A stretch of DNA of 64,000 nt from Rugamonas violacea (GTDB lineage: Bacteria > Pseudomonadota > Gammaproteobacteria > Burkholderiales > Burkholderiaceae_D), in assembly GCF_016461825.1 (NCBI RefSeq), contig NZ_JAEMNU010000119.1:1-64000 (forward strand). Direction: 5' to 3'. Below, in pieces: positions 7,544 through 16,411 of this stretch (position 1 is its first letter; every line of letters starts with the position of its first letter). The position numbers and the translations under genes were made by a program. The notes below the pieces were generated by a model. The model worked only from the letters and a program-made list of their open reading frames with translations, ran no database searches and was not told where the DNA came from.

Positions 7544-7764
7544 CGACGGAAAAGACGACGAGGCGATATCTCAACGGCGTGCTCGTGGTGACGACCGAGT
7601 TGACCAGGGGAGAATGGACCTTCCTGACATTCGATGGCCTGGCTGAGGCGCTGATGCAGCCTTACAAGGGTATGTCTGCCGCCGAGGTGCAGCGTTTGAT
7701 CGACGAGAAAAACCGGAAAATCCTTGAGGAAAACAAGGAGATGGTCGCGCAATTCGTTGTTTAG
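7540..7764 (+). CDS. Small unknown protein at the edge of the defence island
   Basis: 74 aa, MTTEKTTRRYLNGVLVV at the N-terminus and a predicted amphipathic helix with charged heptads at the C-terminus (AEVQRLIDEKNRKILEENKE). A strong ribosome site (GGAGGA) lies 8 bp upstream of the ATG, and the start overlaps the preceding frame by 4 bp. No family is recognised. It is the last gene before codon use returns to the GC-rich chromosomal pattern. Confidence 0.55.
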   Translation: MTTEKTTRRYLNGVLVVTTELTRGEWTFLTFDGLAEALMQPYKGMSAAEVQRLIDEKNRKILEENKEMVAQFVV

Positions 7765-7984
7765 GCGAATCTGACGGCGCCGCCCGTTGGCTAGGCGCCA
7801 TGATTGCGCCGCTTCGGCGGCGCGGACCTCCCCGGCCGCACTTGTTCCGCTGAATCCCGGCACTTCTTGTTGCCCGCGATACACGCCATGCGTTGCATGC
7901 GCGCAGTCTCTCACGTACTATGGTTGGTCGCGACGCGAATGCGCCGTCCCGACACCGCGTCCCCCACCGCAGGCCCCGCCCGCC

Positions 7985-10900
7985 ATGACCGACCATGTAC
8001 CCAGGCCGCCGCGCCGGCGGCTGCCGCCGGATCTGCTCAGCCCGGGCCTGTTTGCCGGCCTGACGCTGGCCCTGTGCCTGGGCGCCACCTGGAGCCAGTG
8101 GCAGGGCGCCCGCGCCGACGCCGAGCGCGACTCCCGCGCCGAGTTCGACTTCCGCGTGCGCGAGCTGATCAACAACATCGCCCAGCGCATGCAGACCTAC
8201 GTCCAGGTGTTGTACGGCGTGCAGGGGCTGTACGCCAGCGCCGAGCAGATCGACCGGGGCGAGTTCCGCAGCTACCTGGCCGGCCAGGAGATCAACCAGC
8301 ACTTCCCCGGCGTGCACGGCATCGGTTATATGCAGCTGGTCGACGGCGGCCGCCTCGGCCAGCACCTGGCCCGCCTGCGCGCCGAGGGCTACGCCGACTA
8401 CCGCGTCCGGCCGGAAGGGACGCGGCCGGCGTATGCGCCCATCGTCTACCTGGAGCCGTTCAGCGGCAGCAACCTGCTGGCCTTCGGCTACGACGCCCTG
8501 TCCGAGCCGGTGCGCCGCGCCGCGCTGGAGCAGGCGCGCGACTCCGGCCTGCCGGCCATGAGCGGCAAGCTGCGCCTGGTGCAGGAGGGCGGCCTGGCCG
8601 GCGCGCCGGCGCAGGCCGGCTTTCTGGTGCTGCTGCCGGTCTACCACAACCAGATGCCGCGGCAGAGCGTCGGCCAGCGCCGCGCCGCCATCCGCGGCTG
8701 GGTGTTCGCGCCGTTCCGCGTCGGCGACGTGATGGCCGGCATCGGCGGCGAGCGCGCCGCCCTGCTCGACGTCGAAATCTACGACGGCGAGGCGGCCGCG
8801 CCGGCGGCGCTGATGTACCACAGCCGGCCGGCCGGCGCGGCGGCCGTGGTCCGTCGCGCCGAGGAAAAGATCAGCATCGCCAACCACCGTTGGACGGTGC
8901 GCATCGCCGGCCTGGCCGGCGACGACGGCGCCGGCGCCGCCGGTGCCGCCAAGGCGCGCCTGCTGGCCGCCGGCGGCGTGCTGCTCAGCGTGCTGCTGGC
9001 GGCGCTGACCTGGTTGCTGGCGCGGCGCGGCGCCAACGCGCGCGCCGCGTTGGCCCGCTCGCGCCTGCTGACCGAGGAGCTCGAGGACGGCCAGGCCAGC
9101 CTGCTGGCGATGGCCGAGAGCGCCCAACGCAGCCAGACGGTGCTGCGCAGCATCCTCGACTCGACCATCGACGGCATCCTGGTCGACAATCCGGGCGGCC
9201 TGGTGCTCAACTCCAACCGCCGCTTCCGCGCCCTGTGGAACGTGCCGGAGCACCTCGACTGGCAGAGCGACGGCGCGGCGTTGCTGGCGCACATGGGCGC
9301 CCAGCTGGTGCAGCAGGGGCCGCTGCTCGACGCCGCCGGCCGCCTGCACCGCGACCACGAGGAGTACCGCGACCTGCTGCGCCTGAAGGACGGCCGGGTC
9401 ATCGAGCAGTTCACCCGGGGCTTGCATCTGGGCAACGACCACGCCCGCCTGTGGTCCTTCCGCGACATCACCGAGCGCACCCAGATCGAGCAGCGCGAGC
9501 AGACCCGCCGCCACGTGCTCGAGCTGCTGGCCACCGGCGCGCCGCTGCAGACGATTCTGGAGGCGGTGGTGCTGGGCGTCGAGGCGGCCGACCAGGAGAT
9601 GTTGTGCAGCGTCCTGCTGCTCGACGAGGAGGGCCGGCGCCTGTTGGTGGGCGCCGCGCCCAGCCTGCCGGCCTTCTTCAACGCCGCGCTGCACGGCCAG
9701 CCCCTCGCCGTCGCGCCGCGCGGCTGCTGCCAGGCGGCGCTGGGCGGCGGCCGGGTGATCGTCGAGGACATCGCCGCCGACCCGTCGTGGGGCGCGCTGC
9801 GCGAGCTGGCGCTGCGCGCCGGCCTCGGCTCGTGCTGGTCCGACCCCATCCTCAGCGCCGGCGGCGAGGTGCTGGGCAGCTTCGCCATCTACCACCGCCG
9901 GGCGCAGCGTCCCAGCATCGCCAACATCGGCCTGATCGAGCAGGCCGCCCACCTGGCCGGCATCGCCATCGAACAGGCCCGCGCCGCCAGCGCGCTGCGC
10001 GCCGGCGAGGCGCGCTTCCGCAGCCTGTACGACAACGCCCCGGTGGCCTTGTGGGAGCAGGACTGGTCGGCGGTGCGCGGCGCGCTGGCCGAACCGCCGT
10101 TGGCCGGCGTGCGCGACCTGGCGCGCCACCTGCGCGAGCGGCCCGCCGAGCTGGCCCGCCTGGCCGGCCTGGTGCGCATCCTCGACGTCAACGCGGCGGC
10201 GCTGGCCCAGGTCGGCGCGCCGCCCGGCGGCAAGGACGTCGCCGCGCTGGGCCTGGCGCAGAATTTCGCCGCCGGGGCCATGGACGGTTTCGCCGCCGCG
10301 CTGGCCGCGCTGGCCGAGGGCCGCCAGCTGTTCGCCTGCGAGGGCAGCTTCCTGCGCCTGGACGGCGTGGCGCGGCAGAACGAGCTGACCCTGCTGGTGA
10401 TGCCGGGCCACACGCTGAGTCTGGACTTCGTCATCGTCTCGACGCTCGACATCACCGAGCGCAAGCGCATGAACGACGAGCTGCTGCTGTTGGCCACCAC
10501 CGACTTCCTCACCGGCCTGCCGAATCGGCGCGAATTCATGGCCCGGCTGGAGGACGAGCAGGCCCGGCTACAGCGCGACGGCAACGCCCGCGCCGCCGTG
10601 CTGATGCTCGACATCGACCATTTCAAGCGCGTCAACGACGAGTTCGGCCACGCCGCCGGCGACGCCGTGCTGCGCCACTTGGCCGAGCTGATGCGCGACG
10701 GCCAGCGCAAGATCGACACGCTGGGCCGGGTTGGCGGCGAGGAGTTCGCCGTTCTTCTGCCGGGCGCCGACCTGGCGGCGGCCGGCGCCTTCGCCGAGCG
10801 GCTGCGCCAGCGCATCGCCGACAGCCCGCTGCAGTTGGACGGCCGCCGCCTGACGGTGACGGTGAGCGTCGGCATCGGCGCGCTGAGCGGCGCCGACGCC

Positions 10901-10987
10901 GGCTTCGACGCGGCGCTGATCCGCGCCGACCAGGCGCTGTACAGCGCCAAGCGGGGCGGCCGCAACCGGGTCGAACTGTCGGCCTAG
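7985..10987 (+). CDS. CHASE-PAS-GAF-PAS-GGDEF diguanylate cyclase
   Basis: 1000 aa, from the ATG at 7985; an upstream extension to 7787 is open but lacks protein character. Order: first membrane helix (about 20-40), periplasmic CHASE sensor domain (about 70-300, containing GVQGLYAS and HFPGVHGIGYMQ), second membrane helix (about 325-346), PAS (about 379-490), GAF (about 505-668), a second PAS-like region (about 672-828), GGDEF (about 832-998). The active-site motif is GGEEF near residue 917, so c-di-GMP synthesis is expected. It is membrane-anchored and senses an external ligand. It is monocistronic. Confidence 0.9.
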   Translation: MTDHVPRPPRRRLPPDLLSPGLFAGLTLALCLGATWSQWQGARADAERDSRAEFDFRVRELINNIAQRMQTYVQVLYGVQGLYASAEQIDRGEFRSYLAGQEINQHFPGVHGIGYMQLVDGGRLGQHLARLRAEGYADYRVRPEGTRPAYAPIVYLEPFSGSNLLAFGYDALSEPVRRAALEQARDSGLPAMSGKLRLVQEGGLAGAPAQAGFLVLLPVYHNQMPRQSVGQRRAAIRGWVFAPFRVGDVMAGIGGERAALLDVEIYDGEAAAPAALMYHSRPAGAAAVVRRAEEKISIANHRWTVRIAGLAGDDGAGAAGAAKARLLAAGGVLLSVLLAALTWLLARRGANARAALARSRLLTEELEDGQASLLAMAESAQRSQTVLRSILDSTIDGILVDNPGGLVLNSNRRFRALWNVPEHLDWQSDGAALLAHMGAQLVQQGPLLDAAGRLHRDHEEYRDLLRLKDGRVIEQFTRGLHLGNDHARLWSFRDITERTQIEQREQTRRHVLELLATGAPLQTILEAVVLGVEAADQEMLCSVLLLDEEGRRLLVGAAPSLPAFFNAALHGQPLAVAPRGCCQAALGGGRVIVEDIAADPSWGALRELALRAGLGSCWSDPILSAGGEVLGSFAIYHRRAQRPSIANIGLIEQAAHLAGIAIEQARAASALRAGEARFRSLYDNAPVALWEQDWSAVRGALAEPPLAGVRDLARHLRERPAELARLAGLVRILDVNAAALAQVGAPPGGKDVAALGLAQNFAAGAMDGFAAALAALAEGRQLFACEGSFLRLDGVARQNELTLLVMPGHTLSLDFVIVSTLDITERKRMNDELLLLATTDFLTGLPNRREFMARLEDEQARLQRDGNARAAVLMLDIDHFKRVNDEFGHAAGDAVLRHLAELMRDGQRKIDTLGRVGGEEFAVLLPGADLAAAGAFAERLRQRIADSPLQLDGRRLTVTVSVGIGALSGADAGFDAALIRADQALYSAKRGGRNRVELSA

Positions 10988-11167
10988 GCCTGGGCCTAGG
11001 CTTGGTACGGGGGAGGGGAAGGGGGCCGAACCGGCCGGGACTTGGACCCCGGCCGCTTCCGGCGTGACTGGTGTGGCTAGCGTGAATGGTGTGACTGGTG
11101 GGTGAAACGGCTCCCGCGCGGCGCGCATGGCGCCCGGGGCGCGGGGGCGGTGCTGTGGCCTGTTGGT

Positions 11168-11545
11168 TTAGACGGCGTACTGTTTGCCGCGTTGCTTGCG
11201 CGAGCGGGCCGAGAAGAACCAGAACAGGCCCAGCGGGATCAGCAGCGGCAGCAGGAAGGGCGAGATGCAGGCCAGCAACACGAGCGCCATCAACGTCAGG
11301 CCGACCACCATCAGAATGCCCAGGCCGGCGAACAGGAAGCCGACGAAGACGGCGGCGCAGGTGACGGCCAGCGCGGCGATGAGCAGGCCGCCGCCGGCGA
11401 ACAGGGTGCCCAGCAGGAAGCCCAGCGGACCATCGATCTCGTCGCCGTCGATGTTGACGTGCATCTCTTGGCCGGCGATCGAGTGCCAGGCGGCGATGGC
11501 GAGCACGGCGATGATGGCGACTGGCAGGATCTTTTTGATGTTCAT
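11168..11545 (-). CDS. Small multipass membrane protein of unknown function
   Basis: 125 aa. An N-terminal membrane or signal segment (IKKILPVAIIAVLAIAAW) precedes a short polar stretch (about residues 25-42) and then three closely spaced hydrophobic segments. The C-terminus is basic (SARSRKQRGKQ). The layout suggests an inner-membrane protein. No family is recognised. The start ATG at 11545 is the only reasonable choice. It converges with the diguanylate cyclase. Confidence 0.6.
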   Translation of the reverse strand: MNIKKILPVAIIAVLAIAAWHSIAGQEMHVNIDGDEIDGPLGFLLGTLFAGGGLLIAALAVTCAAVFVGFLFAGLGILMVVGLTLMALVLLACISPFLLPLLIPLGLFWFFSARSRKQRGKQYAV

Positions 11546-11799
11546 GGCGAGCCTCGGTAAGGTAAGGTGTTTGGTCTGCCGTTTGGCATGGTTGAACTGT
11601 AACGAGACGGCCGCGCGCCAGCCAGCGGAATGTGACAGGGCGTCGATTTGGCGGCATGGACGGCACGGGCGCGGCGCCGGCCGGGGCGGCGGGGCGGCCG
11701 GCGACGCTGCGTCGGAGAATGCTGCCGGCGGGCAGTTCTTCCTTGATTTAAAGCTATCCTTGCCTATACTGAATACCTAACTTCCGTACGGAGGGCAGC

Positions 11800-12051
11800 A
11801 TGGCATGGCTAGAAATCAGCGAGGGTCAATCGATATCCTCGATTTGCAAGCGGGCGCGGCGCCAAGGTAGCGCTCAGCATTTGTCCAAGGGACCGAAGGG
11901 GCCGCCGTCGGCGCCGCCGACGATTCCGCCCATTATCATCAACCCCTTCAGCTATCAAATGCCGGAACCGGCCATCGATCCGCGCGTGACGCCGATGCGT
12001 CCGCCCATCGTGCCGCCGGCCCGGCCCGCCTTGTCCTGCAAGCGCCGCTGA
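11800..12051 (+). CDS. Small proline-rich protein of unknown function
   Basis: 83 aa beginning MAWLEISEGQSISSICKRARRQ, then a long proline-rich region (PPSAPPTIPPIIINPF) and a basic tail. A strong ribosome site (GGAGGG) lies just upstream of the ATG. Low complexity makes a function impossible to assign. There is no signal peptide. Confidence 0.5.
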   Translation: MAWLEISEGQSISSICKRARRQGSAQHLSKGPKGPPSAPPTIPPIIINPFSYQMPEPAIDPRVTPMRPPIVPPARPALSCKRR

Positions 12052-12244
12052 AGCAGCGATCCGCCGCTTGGCCGGCTAGCCGGCCGGCGGCGCCTTCCCG
12101 CCCGCCTGTATTTGCCCGCCAAAGCGGGCTGTCGGTGCTGGCGCGGCGTTTTTGGCCCGCGTGGATCGTTGGAATGTTCTGCCAAGGTCGGCCGTTTCGA
12201 CTATCATTCCACCCCCATTCTATTTTTGACGCGAGCCGCCCGCA

Positions 12245-12745
12245 ATGAGTACCGACGCCCCAGACATGAACGAAGCGCAAGACGACGACGCACCGATCCA
12301 GGAGGCCCGCGTCTGGCAAGGCAACGGTTTCACCGCGCGCGTGATCAAAAACGAGGAGGACGAGGGCTGGGCCGTGGCGATGATCAAGGACGGCGAGCCG
12401 GAGCCGGCGCTGGTCGGCCCCTGGACCATGGGGCGCGACAAGAAGAACCCGAAGCCGCTCGACGTCAACGCCTTCAACACCCTGGTCAAGACCGCCAACG
12501 AGGTGCTGCGCCGCCACGAGCAGCAGCTGCACGCGCAGTTGCACAAGAGCATATTCGTCAGCACCGACGACGGCCAGATCAAGGTCAACCTGGACATCGT
12601 GCCCGACGAGGACGACCCCTACGCCACCCTGACCGCCTTCGACGGCTACAACGAGCAGCTGGCCCAGGTGCGCGTGGCGCCGACCTTCAAGCTGAGCGTC
12701 GCCAGCGCCACCAGCTGGATCGAGAACGGCTACCGCCGGCCTTGA
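12245..12745 (+). CDS. Conserved acidic protein of unknown function
   Basis: 166 aa. An acidic N-terminus (about 1-20) is followed by a compact alpha/beta-looking region containing ARVIKNEEDEGWAVAMIKDG, GPWTMGRDKKNPKPLD and a helical HEQQLHAQLHK. The C-terminal part is rich in strand-forming residues (KVNLDIVPDEDDPYATL). No signal peptide, membrane segment or catalytic motif is visible. It appears to be a cytoplasmic single-gene unit. I do not recognise a named family. Confidence 0.7.
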   Translation: MSTDAPDMNEAQDDDAPIQEARVWQGNGFTARVIKNEEDEGWAVAMIKDGEPEPALVGPWTMGRDKKNPKPLDVNAFNTLVKTANEVLRRHEQQLHAQLHKSIFVSTDDGQIKVNLDIVPDEDDPYATLTAFDGYNEQLAQVRVAPTFKLSVASATSWIENGYRRP

Positions 12746-12799
12746 AGAGGGGGAGGTTGGCCGTCGCTCAAGCCAGGATGTTGACGGTGCCAGCCAAGC

Positions 12800-13081
12800 T
12801 CATTCCTCGTCGCCGAACAACGATTTGTCCAGCATGGCCTTGGCCTGTTGCAAAGACTTCACATTGCCACGCTTAATTTCACGTTCACTGAAAGTCAACA
12901 TGCGAAGCAGGGCGTTTGTTTCTTTGGTTTGGTGATACTCCTCCATACTCACGCAGACAAAAACCGGAACCCCGTTTTGGGTGAATATCAGCGAGTCGGT
13001 TTCCTCGGTAAGCTGTCTGGCAACGTCAGACGCGTTGGTCTTCAGGTAGGAAATTGGGTAATAGCGTTTGACATTAGCCAT
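12800..13081 (-). CDS. Orphan Phd/YefM-family antitoxin
   Basis: 93 aa from the ATG at 13079-13081, with AAGGA six bases upstream; the frame extends to 13192 but that part is not needed. The N-terminus (YYPISYLKTNASDVARQLTE, then SLIFTQNGVPVFVCVSMEEY) is the DNA-binding fold of Phd/YefM antitoxins. The C-terminal third is the usual toxin-binding tail. No ParE/RelE/Doc-like toxin gene lies on either side: downstream is 54 bp then a convergent gene, and upstream is the histidine kinase. It is therefore an orphan, perhaps a leftover or a regulator acting in trans. Confidence 0.8.
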   Translation of the reverse strand: MANVKRYYPISYLKTNASDVARQLTEETDSLIFTQNGVPVFVCVSMEEYHQTKETNALLRMLTFSEREIKRGNVKSLQQAKAMLDKSLFGDEE

Positions 13082-13279
13082 GATGTCCTTAGGGCGGAAG
13101 GTGGTCGCATGTTTGGACCCAGTTTTAGCGTATGCACGCCGCTTCGCTGTGTCAATCCCTGTTCCTGCCGCCCAAGCCCAAGCCGGGTACACGCAACAAT
13201 TTGCCTCAACTTGCCGCCGCAGACCCCGCGCGACCTGATAGTATTTCCTATGTGCATCAGCCCACTATAGGAAGAACCG

Positions 13280-15232
13280 ATGGAAAGTCGTCTTAAACGT
13301 CTCGAGGCCGTCCAGACCATGCTGTTGGAGATCGGGCAGAAGTCGAGCAGCTGCACTGAAATCTCCGAATTCCTGCAGGCCGTGCATGCGGCGCTGGGGC
13401 GCATCATGTACGCCGCCAACTTCTATGTCGCGCTGAGCGACCAGAGCGCCGACAACACGGTGCGCTTCGTCTACTTCGTCGACGAGATCGACGACGCGCC
13501 CGCCGCCGACGAGGTGGTGCAACTGGCCTCGCCGGAGGACTCGCCGACCGCCTGGGTGATCCTCAACCGCCAGCGCCTGGTGATGACGGCGGCCGAGCAC
13601 ATCTCCAAAAAAGACCACGGCAACGCCTTCGGCGTCGGCACCGTGGCCGAGCACTGGATGGGTTGCCCGCTGCTCGACCAGAACCACCAGGCGCTGGGCG
13701 CCATCGTCATCCAAAGCTACGACAAGCAGCACACCTTCAACGAGGAAGACCAGGCGCTGTTCGCGCTGATCGCCAACCACGTCTCCAGCGCCCTGCAGGG
13801 CCTGCGCAGCATGGACCGGCTGGAGCGCGCCGTGCAGGAACGCACCGCGCTGCTGGCCCACGAGGTGGCCGAGCGGCGCCGCGCCGAGAACATCCAGCGC
13901 GCGCTGTACGAGCTGGCCAACCTGTCGGCCACCGCCTCCGACCGCGCCACCCTGTATTCGCAGCTGCACCAGATCATCAGCGGGCTGGTCTCGGCGAAGA
14001 ACTTCCTGATGGCGCTGTACCACCCGGACACCAAGGAAATCAGCATCCCCTATTTCGTCGACGAGAAGGACGACGTGGCGCCGGTCAAGCGCTTCGAGTA
14101 CGGCATCGGCATGAGTTCCTACGTGTTGGCGCGCAAGCAGGCCTGCCTGCTCGACGCGGCCAGCTTCAACGCCCTGGTGGCCAGCGGCGACATGCGCGAG
14201 CCGCTGGGCGACGTCAGCATGGCCAGCTGGATGGGCGCGCCGATGCTGCTGGGCGACCGCGTCTACGGCGTCATCATCGTGCAGAGCTACGACCCGGCGG
14301 TGCTGTACAGCGAGGCCGATCTGGAGATCCTCGCCTTCATGGCCAGCCACGTCGCCGTGGCCATCGCCCGCATGCAGGCCGACCGCGCCATCCGCCGCGC
14401 CAAGACCGAGTTGGAGGAGCAGAACGCGGCGCTCAATTCGGCGCTGACGGCGCTGCAGGAGGCGCAGTCCGAGCTGGTGCGGCAGGAGAAGCTGGCCTCG
14501 CTGGGCCGCCTGGTGGCCGGCGTGGCGCACGAGATCAACACACCGCTGGGCATCTGCGTCACCGCCACCAGCCACTTGGTGCAGGAGCTCAAGCTGACCA
14601 AGGAGGACATGGCGGCCGGCGAATTGAACGAGGACGGCCTGAACCAGTTCTTCGACATCGTCGACCAGACCCTGCGCATCATGACCACCAACACCCAGCG
14701 GGCGGCGGCGCTGGTGCGCAGCTTCAAGCAGGTGGCGGTGGACCAGTCGTCGGACGACATCCGCAGCTTCAACCTGCGCACCTATGTCGACGAGGTGCTG
14801 CTGTCGTTGCAGCCCAAGTTGAAGGGCAAGCCCATCGTGGTGGAGATCGACTGCCAGGCCGACATCCAGATGGACAGCTTCCCCGGCGCCGTTTCGCAGA
14901 TCCTCACCAACATGGTGATGAACTCGCTGACCCACGGCTTCGAGGAGGGCGAGGGCGGCAAGATCAAGATCAGCGGCCACCTCGACGGCGACCAGGTGCA
15001 GTTCGACTATAGCGACGACGGCGTCGGCATGGACGGCGCCACGCTGGCCCAGTTGTTCGACCCCTTCTTCACCACCAAGCGCGGCTCGGGCGGCAGCGGC
15101 CTGGGTGCGCACATCCTCTACAACCTGGCCACCGGGCCGCTGGCCGGCAGCATCAAGGTGGTCAGCGCGCCGGGCATGGGGCTGCACTACAAGCTGCGCT
15201 TCCCGCGCACCCGGCGTTCGCCCAAGGGCTGA
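13280..15232 (+). CDS. Double-GAF sensor histidine kinase
   Basis: 650 aa, no membrane segment. Order: GAF 1 (about 15-170), a coiled coil with an ERRRAENIQ-type linker (about 175-210), GAF 2 (about 205-365), a second coiled coil (about 370-400), a HisKA-type region with the H box GVAHEINTPLG (phospho-acceptor His417), and a HATPase_c domain with N box (NMVMNSLTHGF), G1 (DDGVGM) and G2 (GSGGSGLG). The start has AGGAAG upstream. No response regulator is adjacent, so the partner is elsewhere. It probably senses a small cytoplasmic ligand. Confidence 0.9.
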   Translation: MESRLKRLEAVQTMLLEIGQKSSSCTEISEFLQAVHAALGRIMYAANFYVALSDQSADNTVRFVYFVDEIDDAPAADEVVQLASPEDSPTAWVILNRQRLVMTAAEHISKKDHGNAFGVGTVAEHWMGCPLLDQNHQALGAIVIQSYDKQHTFNEEDQALFALIANHVSSALQGLRSMDRLERAVQERTALLAHEVAERRRAENIQRALYELANLSATASDRATLYSQLHQIISGLVSAKNFLMALYHPDTKEISIPYFVDEKDDVAPVKRFEYGIGMSSYVLARKQACLLDAASFNALVASGDMREPLGDVSMASWMGAPMLLGDRVYGVIIVQSYDPAVLYSEADLEILAFMASHVAVAIARMQADRAIRRAKTELEEQNAALNSALTALQEAQSELVRQEKLASLGRLVAGVAHEINTPLGICVTATSHLVQELKLTKEDMAAGELNEDGLNQFFDIVDQTLRIMTTNTQRAAALVRSFKQVAVDQSSDDIRSFNLRTYVDEVLLSLQPKLKGKPIVVEIDCQADIQMDSFPGAVSQILTNMVMNSLTHGFEEGEGGKIKISGHLDGDQVQFDYSDDGVGMDGATLAQLFDPFFTTKRGSGGSGLGAHILYNLATGPLAGSIKVVSAPGMGLHYKLRFPRTRRSPKG

Positions 15233-15262
15233 GCGGTTTGTTCGCGCGCAGGTGCGCGTGCG

Positions 15263-15327
15263 AACCCCAGGGACGAAAACTGGGGTCAGACCCGGCGGGT
15301 CTGACCCCGGCTTTGCGCCGTTGGGTT
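15263..15327. repeat. Intergenic GC-rich palindrome, copy 1
   Basis: The core GGGGTCAGACCC-GGC-GGGTCTGACCCC is flanked by outer arms ACCCCAG and TTGGGTT, making a long hairpin. It lies between convergent genes. Four related copies occur at 19574, 27313, 45849 and 47900. Confidence 0.8.
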
Positions 15328-15375
15328 GGGCCGGCGCAGCGGCGCGCCCGCAATAGCAGCGGCCGGCCTGCCCAT

Positions 15376-16401
15376 CTAAGCGAAATCGACCGGACGCCGC
15401 TCGCGCATCGCCTGCGTCATCGCCAGGCCGATGCGGGTGGCCTCGGTGGCGTCGCCCAGGCTGAGCGACAGTTCGCCCCGGCCCAGCGTGGCGTCGACGA
15501 ACTCCTGCGCTTCGAGCAGGAAGGCGTCGGCGAAGCGGCTGTAGAAGTCCGCCGTGCACTCGTGGCGTATGCCGTGGTTGTCGGCGATCTCGACCCGGTG
15601 CAGGCGCGCGCCGGCGCCGATGGTCAAGCGGCCGTGGGCGCCGAACACCTCGGTCAAGGTCTCGTGGCCGTGCGCCATGGTGCGCGAGGCCATGAAGCTG
15701 GCCATGCTGCCGTCGGTGAACTCCAGCGTGGCCAGGCCGTTGTCGACGTCGTCGAACTCGCGCAGGCCCTGGTGGATCACGTTGGTGCCGATGGCGTAGA
15801 CGCGTTTGGGTTGCGGGTTGCCCAACAACCAGCGCACCAGGTCGATGTCGTGCACGCTGCAATCGAGGAAGATGCCGCCGCTGGTGGCGGCGAAGCGCAC
15901 GAAGAAACCGCCCGGATCGTTCTGGTCCATGGTCTGCGAGCGGATCAAATAGGGCTTGCCGATCAGGCCTTCGCGGATCTTGGCGGCGGCGTCGCGGTAG
16001 CTGGCGTCGAAGCGGCGCACGAAGCCGATCATCACCTTCAGATGCGGATGGCGGCGCGCCTCGGCCTCCACCTTCAGACAATCCTCCAGGTCGAGCGACA
16101 GCGGCTTCTCGCAGAACACGTGCTTGCCGGCTTGCAGCGCCTGGATGATCTGCTGCGCGTGCAGCGCCGTCGGCGTGACCAGGAACACCGCGTCCAGGCC
16201 GGGATGGGCCAGCAGGGCGGCATAGTCGGCGTAGCAGTGCTGCGCGCCCAGCGTGGCGCGGGCCCATTCGAGTTCCGTCTCGACCGGGCTGCACACCGCC
16301 GCCAGCGTGGCGTTGGGCACGCGGTGCGCCAGGTTCTCGGCATGGCGCTGGCCCAGGCGGCCCAGGCCGACCACGCCGATGTTCAGGGTTGTGGATGTCA
16401 T
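15376..16401 (-). CDS. Gfo/Idh/MocA-family oxidoreductase (inositol dehydrogenase-like)
   Basis: 341 aa. The N-terminal Rossmann fold has GVVGLGRLGQRHAEN (G-x-G-x-x-G) and the family signature FCEKPLSLDLED near residue 100. The C-terminal alpha/beta substrate domain includes GGIFLDCSVHDIDLVRWL, whose conserved D-x-x-x-H supplies catalytic residues. It lies 10 bp downstream of iolG on the same strand inside the inositol locus. It probably oxidises another inositol isomer (scyllo- or chiro-) with NAD(P)+; the substrate is inference. It is less typical of IolG than its neighbour. Confidence 0.8.
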   Translation of the reverse strand: MTSTTLNIGVVGLGRLGQRHAENLAHRVPNATLAAVCSPVETELEWARATLGAQHCYADYAALLAHPGLDAVFLVTPTALHAQQIIQALQAGKHVFCEKPLSLDLEDCLKVEAEARRHPHLKVMIGFVRRFDASYRDAAAKIREGLIGKPYLIRSQTMDQNDPGGFFVRFAATSGGIFLDCSVHDIDLVRWLLGNPQPKRVYAIGTNVIHQGLREFDDVDNGLATLEFTDGSMASFMASRTMAHGHETLTEVFGAHGRLTIGAGARLHRVEIADNHGIRHECTADFYSRFADAFLLEAQEFVDATLGRGELSLSLGDATEATRIGLAMTQAMRERRPVDFA

Positions 16402-16411
16402 GGCCGGCCCC

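Noticed and set aside
7571..10411. A 946-codon minus-strand frame opposite the diguanylate cyclase
   Set aside because: Gln/Ala/Arg/Gly-biased shadow with no motif; the plus-strand protein is clearly real.
12746..12799. Possible toxin gene partnered with the Phd-type antitoxin
   Set aside because: Only 54 bp lie between the antitoxin stop and the next gene, too short for a ParE/RelE/Doc toxin.
13265..16294. A 1009-codon open frame on the minus strand
   Set aside because: It runs antisense through the histidine kinase and across the neighbouring gene, consists of GC-driven Arg/Gly/His-rich low complexity, and has no domain; it is a shadow.
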